Of a stretch of 64,000 nt of DNA, positions 56,281 to 64,000 are shown piece after piece. Under the pieces are notes generated by a model. The model ran no database searches and was not told the origin of the DNA. It saw only the letters and a list, made by a program, of their open reading frames with translations. Numbering within the stretch: the first letter of the stretch is position 1; each line of letters starts with the position of its first letter. The translations under genes were made by a program, and so were the position numbers. Origin of the DNA: Cycas panzhihuaensis (lineage: Eukaryota > Cycadophyta); NCBI GenBank assembly GCA_023213395.1, contig CM041465.1, forward strand, positions 180,985,741 through 181,049,740, in the 5' to 3' direction.

Positions 56281-57095
56281 CTTTTTACCCCCCCCCCCCC
56301 TCCCAATCCCAGATTTAAAAAGAAGGAATTGACTATGAGGAGATGTTTACACTAGTCTCTAGAATGACAACAGTTCGTTTGATCATTTCTTTAAGAGCTG
56401 CTTACGGTTGGGAGTTACACTAGATGGATGTCAAGTCTATGTTCTTTAATGGAGATCTAAAGGAGGAGATTTACATGTCGCAACCTTTGGAATTCATTAG
56501 GGAAGGCCTAGAGTATCTTATTTGTCGGTTAAAGAAGTCAATCTATGGCCTAAAATAAGCACCATGTGCTTGATACGAGAAAGTGGATGCCAAGTTGAAA
56601 GCTGAAGGTTTCGAGATTTCAGAACTCGATCTAAATTTATATGTGAAAAGGAAGTGGACTTTAATAGTTGCTAGTGTGGTGTATGTGGATGATTTAATCA
56701 TCGACGGTAATTGTGGTAAGACTATTGTTGAAGCCAAATCTAATCTGGGAGCTTCTTTTAACATGACAAACCTCGGGAGGCTTCACTATTTCTTGGACAT
56801 TTAGATCAGGCAGATGGATGATTGAATCGTATTGTTAGAGTTGCAGTATATGAAGAACCTACTGGAGAAATTTGGGATGTGGAATTACAAACTTGTTGCA
56901 ACACCATGTGTTAAGGGCGCAAGGTTGCAGAAGGATATGGCCAAACCCTTTGTAGATGGAATGAAGTATCGTCAATTGGTAGAAAGTCTAATCAACTTGA
57001 CTCATACCATACCAGATATCGCCTATGTTATTGGATTGGTTTCCTGCTATATGCAAAATCCTCAAGAGCCTCATTTGGTTGCAACAAAGTGAATT
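56281..57095 (+). pseudogene. Copia J reverse transcriptase, N-terminus replaced by a poly-C junction
   Basis: Directly after a 13-C run (56288-56300) the frame enters RT at KEGIDYEEMFTLVSRMTTVR, about 100 codons into the usual domain, so the first RT segment is deleted. Then MDVKSMFFNGDLKEEIYMSQ, KKSIYGLK, VVYVDDLIIDGN with intact YVDD, LHYFLDI and YRQLVESLINLTHTIPDIAY. Open pieces at 56583-56804 and 56832-57092. Confidence 0.86.
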
Positions 57096-57660
57096 CTGGA
57101 ATATCTAAAAGGGACAATCAATCTTGGTCTCGAATACCATCAAGGTGAAGAAATAAAGTTGCATGGCTACACAGATGTTGATTTAGGAGGAGACTCTGAC
57201 GATCGAAAGTCTACTGTTGGATACCTATTTGGTGTTGGTAATGGATTTATTCCGTGGCAATCGAAGAAGCAGCAAAAGGTGGCATTGTCTTCTATAAAGG
57301 CTGAATATTAAAGACTCAGTGCTGGTGTGAAAGAAGTTGTATGGTTATAAGGTCTCTCAGAGTTTTCAATGGATATCTGATTATCTTTGTTGATAATTAG
57401 AGTACCATTCGCTTGGCAAAAAATTTAAAGTTTCATGCACGTATGAAGCATATTGAGATCCAACACCACTACATTCGTGAACAGATCAAGTCAGGAAAGT
57501 TGTAGGTTGACTATTGTCTGAGTGAATTTTAACTTGTGGACGTATTCACTAAGCCACTCACTGAAGATCAATTCATGAAAATACGTACTAGATTAAGACT
57601 CATCGATGTTATCCTTGAGGGAAGATATATCGACAAGGATAAAGAAGCTACAAAATAGTC
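57096..57660 (+). pseudogene. Copia J RNase H
   Basis: LEYLKGTINLGLEYHQGEEI, YTDVDLGGDSDDRKSTVGYL, WQSKKQQKVALSSIKAEY, then frame-shifted text matching NSTIRLAKNLKFHARMKHIE and a decayed DVFTKPLTEDQF end near 57540-57570. Confidence 0.83.
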
Positions 57661-57715
57661 CTAGCCTTCGTAATAACACAACTATTGCAAGTAGCAAGTT
57701 CGCCACATTCACATT

Positions 57716-57724
57716 AAAAGAGGA
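57716..57724 (+). other. Polypurine tract of Copia J
   Basis: AAAAGAGGA directly before the 3' LTR. Confidence 0.8.
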
Positions 57725-58036
57725 TGTTAACACAACAGTTGTTTGTTAAGCCACTAAGTTAATGTTAATGTGGTTTAACTAAGATGATTAAGCGAAAAGG
57801 TGTGAGATATTTAGAAGGTTACAACCCTAATCGAGTAACACCTCTTGAAAGAGTATAAAAGTCTTGAGCCCTTGTGTATTCATATATCAAAGCAATTATG
57901 AAATAATAAATGTGATCGAGAAGGATCTTTTGTGGTGAGTTTTTTCCCGAAAGGGTTTTCCCACGTAAATCATGTGTATTGTGCTTCTGTATTCTGCAGA
58001 TGGGAACATGCATGTATGATTTCATATTCCCGAACA
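57725..58036 (+). repeat. 3' LTR of Copia J
   Basis: 312 bp, partner of 52500-52811; about 90% identical by eye. Confidence 0.95.
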
Positions 58037-58041
58037 AGGAT

Positions 58042-58779
58042 GATCCCGATTCTATTCAAGCGTACTAGGATTACGAATGTTTTTCTCCAATATGCCAAGA
58101 TTATGGATTTCAGAAGAAAGAAGGTTCACATTGTTATCCAAAATTTCACCTTAAGTGAGAAGAGAGTATTTTATCATCTAAAATTTTATATTGCACCATA
58201 GATAGCACATTGCATTCTTCCTAATCATATGACTCCAAGTAGGTTATATTATTATCAAGTGGAGATATAGGTAAAATAAGGTTCTTAATATGCTCATCAA
58301 AAGCTTGTGAAAGTGGGAAATTAACTTCTATAATGGAGGTTTCATGAGATGCAACTACATTAATTTTTGCTTTAATTAAAGCCGCCTCATAAGCAACTAA
58401 ATATACTTTTTTTAAGCTCCAAGACAAAGGTTCCCCAATCTAGTTTATGTTGTAAGGAGTACCATGTCATGGCCTATGCACAGAGGTTATCTTCCAAAAA
58501 ACTAGATGCAACTAAAATCCATGGATTTTAGTTGCATCTAGTTGAATAAGTCATGATTTTTTTCAAAAAAATCTTCAAATATACCAAATCAATCATAAAG
58601 ACTAATAAGTCCATTACTCTTGAAAAAGAGGTAGCCACTTGTAAGGATCATTGTTTTTGACCTATCGCCAAAACTCATCTATAATTTATGATGTAGACGT
58701 AAGTGAATTATCCATAACAAGTAGTGGCTTGTAAGCGATATGTAAAAAAATATATATGTATGGCATATGATTACATATT
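58042..58779. other. Intergenic DNA, no gene recognised
   Basis: Right flank of Copia J. A minus-strand frame of 68 codons at 58221-58427 (MSWSLKKVYLVAYEAALIKA) is not recognised. An inverted pair of GATGCAACTAAAATCCATGG-like text lies at 58505-58545. Confidence 0.4.
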
Positions 58780-59170
58780 GTCATGACAAATATATTTCCC
58801 AGGTTGATTTATATTTCCATGGAGGTAGGTGTCGAATACCGAACAATAATTATATTATTATCGCGCCCAAACTATAATTATATTATTGTGAAATGATCAA
58901 GGCTAAAATATGAATATAATTGTGAAATGATCAACACCAAGCGATAATCATATTAGCCAAACGATAATTATTGTCGCATCCAAATGATAATTTTATACAA
59001 TATTATTGTCATGCCCAATGCCAAATGATAATTATATTGTTATTAAATGATAATTATCATCATGCCTAATGCAAAACACTTCCATCCTACTTTATGTATT
59101 ATTATCACGCCTAATGATAAAGATAATTATATTATGTTACCCAACCAATAATATCTTTTTTTTTTTTTCC
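58780..59170. repeat. Degenerate AT-rich repeat block with regular GATAATTAT and CGCC/TGCC motifs
   Basis: Many variants of ATGATAATTATATTATT alternate with TCRYGCCYAA at 25-50-base spacing, for example near 58855, 58970, 59030 and 59105. Units are too diverged for one period to be fixed. Confidence 0.7.
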
Positions 59171-59369
59171 CTAGCAATAATATGACTTGGCACAGATGTT
59201 GTGATATAATAATGTCGCCTTCATGATAATGTGTATGCAAGTCGAATGTTTGTAATAATAATCTTGCCCTCAGGGTAATATGCAAGTCGATATATGGCAC
59301 TGTGTCGAGGTTAGTATTAGTTGTGTATATATGTAGGTTGATTTATATTTCTAATAATATTGGTATTTA

Positions 59370-59830
59370 TAGGTAGATTATAACGCAGAGGTAGGCACCC
59401 TATAACAACCATTAATAATAGTATTTTTACAAACTAATAACAAGAGCTTCTTGTTGATCTTCCATAGCGCAGAGGTAGGCATTAATAATAGTAAATATTT
59501 TCTTGCCAATCTTCTACAGCTCGATGTGGTAAGCACCCGATATAATATTAATCAATTTATTATTACACAAGTTAATTTATTTAATTGTTTCCTGTGTATT
59601 CTTTCCAATGCTACTTATAGGGTAGGTTCATTTACTTTATTTTTGTGTGAATGTATTCTTCAATAATATACTTGTAAGTCCGTTCAGTATATTTCTTCCC
59701 AACGTCAATGACATACTCGTAAGTCAACTCAATTTATCTTCTCTTTTACATGTGCATATTTTTTTTGACATCAATGATGTACTTGCAGGTCAACATATTC
59801 TTCTTGACGTCAGAAATATGATGTACTAAC
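59370..59830. repeat. Degenerate ~60-80-base repeats
   Basis: GCAGAGGTAGGCA occurs at about 59385 and 59468. ACGTCAATGACATACTCGTA at about 59701 is echoed by ACATCAATGATGTACTTGCA at 59769 and partly at 59805. No coding signal. Confidence 0.6.
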
Positions 59831-60142
59831 TAGATGGACAAGGAAATTATGGAGTACATCTAAGACCAATTGTAGACTAACAAATAAATTATGGCTATTG
59901 GGAGGAGAAATGCAAGGATAGACAACTCCAAAACAATGCTCACAGGGATGCGGAGCACAAATACTATAAGTATAAATGCAAGAAAAGGTTTAATAGATTT
60001 GGATAAGTAGTTAATATAAGAACTTATAAAAGGTGAAAACAAATAGATGGACGGATAAATGTAAAAAATGAGCGTACATATGACAACTAAATGTTGAATA
60101 ACGTGTAGGCTACTTGAAAAATGATCCAGGATCAAGTATCTA

Positions 60143-60320
60143 TTACTCTGACACCACTTGTAGTAGATTCAATGACCACAACCTTAAATGGGAGTATTTC
60201 TTCAAACGAATATATTGTATTGATTAATAAATTGATGTCTTTACAAGATTTCAAATATATAAATATAAGTAAAGCACCCTTGATGATAGGTCATGTCTTT
60301 TACTAATTAATACATATTAA
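60143..60320 (-). repeat. Possible LTR end with PBS of a minus-strand retrotransposon remnant
   Basis: ACTCTGACACCACT on the plus strand is the reverse complement of an initiator-Met-like PBS (TGGTGTCAGAG) two bases from TGTAGTAGATTCAA, the arrangement seen at the 5' LTRs of D and E. The opposite LTR end was not found; text like that of an LTR continues to roughly 60980. Confidence 0.45.
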
Positions 60321-61163
60321 ATAATATTAATAATGTAATTACAAGACTTGCAATACTCATTTATTTGTATTTTAAGTGATAAGCGCAAAGTCAAAAAACA
60401 TACGAAATTGACATATATATATTGGATGTTATTTTTCTTATATTGTTTTTGAATCATGTAAAGATGGTTTAAAAAGTGCACCAAACTATTATCTATAAAA
60501 TGGGTGCTATCTTTCTTATATGTGTTTGGAATCATGTAAAAGTAATTTGATAATCTTATGAGTTCTCAAGAATGGATAAATTATACATTGTAACTTGGAT
60601 TGATGATGGAATTGGTATTTTACATGAATGTACCTTTCATAAATCTAATTATCAAAATAAAAAATTGTATTATATTAGTGACTTATATTTATGTTCATAT
60701 GAAATAATAAATTACGAAAGCATAGTTAGAAGCATGTTTATGAGAAATAAGATTTACGGGGTCAGGCTTATAATTAAATAGGCATGACATGAGCTAATAA
60801 GAAGCAAGCGAATCCCGTAACATTCATAAGGGAAGTTAATAAGCCCTCATATTACTTAGTAATCACTCTGAATCGACCATGGCGGGTCTACGGTCACCCT
60901 ACGGCTGCGTTAATGGTATCAATAAGTAAATCGAATAAATATACAAACCCAATTAAATAAAATAAATGCCTATTGATTCATACCATTTACATTAAAATTA
61001 AAAGTGCAGGGAAACGGATGGTAGAGATGACGATAAGATCGGTAGCTACCAATATTATCAATGTGGCCTAAACATATATTTAGTTAATTAAGAAAATTTT
61101 ACTTCCAAAATTATCACTATTCTTGAATCGACTGGATGATTTGTATATTAGCCGTGCAGATTC
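60321..61163. other. AT-rich DNA, no gene recognised
   Basis: A few short frames. One GC-richer island at 60800-60920 (GACCATGGCGGGTCTACGGT) may be part of the LTR remnant to the left. Confidence 0.4.
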
Positions 61164-61295
61164 ATGGCAAGTTATGCATCGCCAATCACCAAGATGGACT
61201 TTGTCAGTGTTTCCAGAGACATTGGCTTCTCCAATGAAGATGTAGAGCTCTACAGTGATGTCATGGAGAAGTGGTTAGCCCATAGAGACCATTAA
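61164..61295 (+). CDS. Short open frame of 43 codons, possible exon or gene relic
   Basis: ATG at 61164, stop TAA at 61293-61295. The peptide MASYASPITKMDFVSVSRDI, then GFSNEDVELYSDVMEKWLAH, looks protein-like (balanced composition, acidic amphipathic end), unlike the surrounding low-complexity DNA. I do not recognise it. Larger frames just downstream (61312-61530, 61317-61589) overlap each other and are also not recognised. It could be a leftover exon of a host gene or chance. Confidence 0.3.
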   Translation: MASYASPITKMDFVSVSRDIGFSNEDVELYSDVMEKWLAHRDH

Positions 61296-62117
61296 ACACA
61301 AATATGGTGCGGTGATGTGGTGGATTGGTTCCAACCACCTTACATCCATCTTCAGGTTCTACCGAGACCTAGTGTTCGTGTTCAGTCCTGTACAGTTACC
61401 GGGAGACCCAATTCATCTTATCTGGTTATCATCATCTTCTACCTTCAAAAATTCGTGGGTTTTCTTATGGACCAACAGAAAAGAGCGTGGAAGTGTTCGG
61501 AAGCAATTGAAAGCAGTGAATCTGCTGTGACATATATAGTAGGCACGTGGGTGCACTGCGAATTCCCCCACTCTGTTTTTCAGAGTTAATGACTTACATA
61601 CATACACCACAGCAGTTATGCTCGTCACCTATATTTCTCTGTAGTACGCAAAACGAATCAGATCAACCAGTTCTTCGTTAGTTTACTTCGGCATAACAAT
61701 TATGTATTATTATTCCTCTAATTCTGGGTATCTTCCAATGCATTTATCTCTAAGTAATTCATTGAATATAAATTCAATTATCTATTTTTTATTAATGCCC
61801 ATAGGGGGTGTCGGTTTGCATAATGGTCGTGATATATGGTTTCTACTCTACTTCATATTCGGTACGACTTTGTGAGTTTCATTGGTTTTGTGTCAAATTC
61901 GAATGCCATAATTGTGTAACTTGTTTTTTTCTATCACACACCGTACCTCCACTCTCATAACGTTACATTTAATACACAATACAGAAGTACAGGTAAAAAT
62001 GTTCATTCGTTCCTGCCGCCTGCAAATCTGTTCAAAAGATTTCAAAGCCCAAAAATAGAGTTTTCATATTATAATCCTACCTTTCAGTCGCAGTTTGATA
62101 TTTAAATGCACCATTCA
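61296..62117. other. Intergenic DNA left of AUG4
   Basis: Contains a G-box (CACGTG at about 61546) shortly after ACATATATAG, which could be a promoter fragment, but no transcript start can be argued. Otherwise nothing seen. Confidence 0.35.
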
Positions 62118-62123
62118 TTTATT
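62118..62123 (-). terminator. AUG4: Possible polyadenylation signal of AUG4
   Basis: Minus-strand AATAAA, about 325 bases beyond the stop codon; a plausible 3' UTR length for a plant gene. Nothing else supports it. Confidence 0.35.
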
Positions 62124-62448
62124 TTTGAATCTCGGGCAGAATACTGCATGTTAGCGTCAAGGGAGATACTTTGAACAGAAGACAAGGCACCCGTAAAATC
62201 TGTGCAAGTTCCAACTCCAGATCGGTAGATACTCCTGCATTCCAGTTCCAATGCTGAACAATGAAAAGTTCCCTGTTTTCAGGATTTCTTTGTCATCAAT
62301 TTACGGTAGGGATTGAATCATAAATGATCCCACAATACATCGATGAGTACAGTATTCAGAGATGAAAATTAAAAATCAAAATTTGTCACCTGACACATCA
62401 AAACCATCCAACAAATCATTTGTTACAAATGCATGTTTATGAGAACTA

Positions 62449-63181
62449 CTATAAAGCCGACTGGTCACCGGAATTATTTAGATCCATTTCCACCTGACGA
62501 ATAGTCCATTGGATACCTTCAAGCTTCTGCAGGCAAAATTAATTGTATCAGAATTCTGAAGTCTTTACCAAAAACAATTTGTAGACCAAATATATCCTGC
62601 TATGAGCAAAAGAATATGCAATTAAGTAGTCCACTTGCCTTTACTAAATCATGGTATCGTCTTGCAATATTATCAAAGTGAGGGTCCACTCCCTGATATT
62701 CACGGAGCCGTGTCACCTGGTGGTAATAGCCAAATGTTATATAAAGGCATGACAGGATCAGGAGAATACCTTTGTAGACTAGAAGATCTCCTAGATGAAT
62801 AGCATAGGAAAAGTTGTGATGGCAAACTCACATGTCCTGAACTACAGAGTACATGCTTAATTGTGAAGAAAAGAAATTCAAACAAGGTTAACATAGTTAA
62901 TCTATCAAGTTTGTTAGCTTAGCTCATAAAAACATTCAATATATTGAAGCAGAAGAGGATGTCTTTCTTACAGCTTTATTATAAGCAGCTGATGCTTCCT
63001 CACTTGCCTCAAGAAGGTAAGTTCTGCAAACAAGCACCGTTAGATAACTGTAGTAGTTTGCTACACCAACCCCAAATAAGTGAAGAGTTCACAAAATGCT
63101 AACCAACCCTACCTGATTTTATGAAGTGCAGGTATAGAATCTTGAGTGTAGGTGTCACGCAAGAGAAGATGTTCCAGAACC
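62449..63181 (-). CDS. AUG4: AUGMIN subunit 4 (HAUS4 homologue), last four exons
   Basis: Four exons on the minus strand join in frame: 63181-63113 (69 nt), 63023-62972 (52 nt), 62716-62639 (78 nt) and 62526-62449 (78 nt with TAG stop). Pieces read VLEHLLLRDTYTQDSIPALH, TYLLEASEEASAAYNKA, VTRLREYQGVDPHFDNIARR, YHDLVKKLEGIQWTIRQVEM, ending DLNNSGDQSAL. The text matches what I know of the C-terminus of plant AUGMIN subunit 4, part of the eight-subunit augmin complex that recruits gamma-tubulin to existing microtubules in spindle and phragmoplast. The helical, Leu-rich composition fits. Introns of 89, 255 and 112 bp have proper acceptors; the last uses a GC donor. No stop or frameshift, so it looks alive. 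The N-terminal two thirds lie beyond the right edge. Confidence 0.8.
62527..62638 (-). other. AUG4: GC-AG intron, last intron of AUG4
   Basis: The exon ends AAAG and the intron begins GCAAGT, the strong consensus for GC donors; it ends CCTGCAG before AAGCTTGAAGG. Splicing here joins DLVK to KLEGIQW in phase 0. Confidence 0.75.
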
Positions 63182-64000
63182 CTGTAAAGGAAAGTGAAAA
63201 GACACCATATACGTACTCCAGTTCATACCAGTTGACATTTGAAGCAACCCTAAAAAATATAAATGCATGGAGTCCTGGAAACACTCAGCTTCAACAAGCA
63301 AATAATTAAAATAAATGTGCATTTACTGAAGAACAATTCAACTCAAACCATCAGCAAAAATGCAGCTTCAATTATGTATTTAAACAAGTATTTTACAATG
63401 TGTTTTGAATCTCAGTTTCCAAAAAAAAAAAAATCAAACAATCATTGACTTAAGAGGTACTCCACGACTCTTCAGGAGAACATACAACTGGAACTGCAGT
63501 CCAAAGATATTGGACATCAGCAGAATATCAGTGATTAATTAGTGGATTCCAAATTCTATAGTTTGAATGTACAGTTTAACATAAATCATGTACCATTTGA
63601 CTAGAACGTTCCAGTTTCAAAGTGACTATGAAATGGACATGAATAAACTCCAAATAATGTAATATAGTCATTAAAGTTTATGCTGCACTCAGAATTGCAC
63701 AGGAATGTTTTGAATCTGTGCTTGCACTGGCCAATATCTTGTGAGGCACCAAAGTTCAAGTACATATGGAAGTTCCTACTGAGGTTAAATTATTTCCTGG
63801 ACCCCTTGGAGTGCTTGAATTTCATTAATAATCCTTCAAAGGACAGGGGTCTCCCTAGGCTAGGCACGTCCCTTAGGTTGTTCAGTTTTACTATACCTCT
63901 TGCTTCATTGTCCAAGTTTAAATCTTATTTCATTGCAAAGGGTTTAGATGGGGCACCGTTTACAACCACCACATCCCTTGTACCTTAGGTTCTGTTTGCT
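63182..64000 (-). other. Presumed AUG4 intron, no exon recognised
   Basis: Upstream of the TTTACAG acceptor at 63182-63188. The minus strand at 63455-63530 has a short protein-like run (FQLYVLLKSRGVPL) after a CAG, but it does not fit the expected preceding AUG4 text. A plus-strand frame of 102 codons (63680-63988) is not recognised. Long introns are common in large plant genomes. Confidence 0.4.

Larger units (their letters stand above)
52500..58036 (+). mobile_element. Full-length Copia retrotransposon J (TSD AGGAT)
   Basis: Two 312-bp LTRs (52500-52811 and 57725-58036), start TGTTAA, end CGAACA or TGAACA. TSD AGGAT at 52495-52499 and 58037-58041. PBS follows the left LTR and PPT precedes the right one, so it runs on the plus strand. 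It is the only complete Copia in the window in that orientation. Domain order is gag, PR, IN, RT, RH. Coding text is easy to follow but has about 25 stops, and a deletion removes the start of RT. Confidence 0.95.

Noticed and set aside
58780-59170. CRISPR-like alternation of repeats and spacers
   Set aside because: Units are degenerate and irregular, the context is a plant nuclear genome, and there are no cas genes.
63680-63988. 102-codon plus-strand frame near the right edge as a gene
   Set aside because: No recognised motif, and it lies in what is probably an AUG4 intron; kept only as part of the intron note.

Overview
The window reads as nuclear DNA of a seed plant with a large, repeat-swollen genome. 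About 85% of it is old LTR retrotransposon sequence, inserted into other retrotransposons and then decayed by point mutation. A conifer or other gymnosperm would fit, but nothing here proves the species. No rRNA, tRNA, CRISPR, bacterial gene or virus was seen. The only host gene I can name with exon-intron structure is the 3' end of an AUGMIN subunit 4 (AUG4) gene on the minus strand near the right edge.

Layout. (1) 1-12302: a minus-strand Gypsy element (E). Its integrase is cut at the left by a plus-strand Copia LTR (1-412), its pol holds a ~230-bp unidentified insert, and its leader holds a complete Copia (F, 3948-11613, TSD AATCT). (2) 13638-23205: a plus-strand Gypsy (G), mostly lacking gag, split in its protease by a complete Copia (H, 14797-22452, TSD CAAAC). 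The 5' LTR of H is a chimera that carries an inverted piece of the element's own 3' UTR. (3) 23206-25652: a plus-strand retroelement-like stretch I cannot classify. (4) 25658-48158: one ~6.2-kb minus-strand Copia (B, TSD AAACT) blown up to 22.5 kb by three insertions. These are Gypsy D in the reverse transcriptase (26926-30750), element C in the protease (32836-37668, TSD AATCC) and Copia A just after the gag zinc knuckle (37952-45593, TSD AGATT). (5) 49321-49642: an intact 322-bp TRIM with 86-bp LTRs and TSD CTGCG. (6) 51150-52440: a Copia gag-protease fragment. (7) 52500-58036: a complete but decayed plus-strand Copia (J, TSD AGGAT). (8) 58042-62448: AT-rich intergenic DNA with degenerate repeats. 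(9) 62449 to beyond 63181: AUG4 exons.

Nearly all elements carry a primer-binding site for initiator tRNA-Met beside the 5' LTR and a purine tract beside the 3' LTR, so orientation is secure. Coding regions follow the Copia order gag-PR-IN-RT-RH or the Gypsy order gag-PR-RT-RH-IN. All have stop codons or frameshifts, so none looks autonomous.

The most interesting element is C. It has LTRs, PBS, PPT and a gag remnant but no visible pol. In sense orientation between PBS and gag it carries about 195 codons of a plant ACT-domain-repeat (ACR) protein, apparently without introns: a host gene fragment captured by a retrotransposon.
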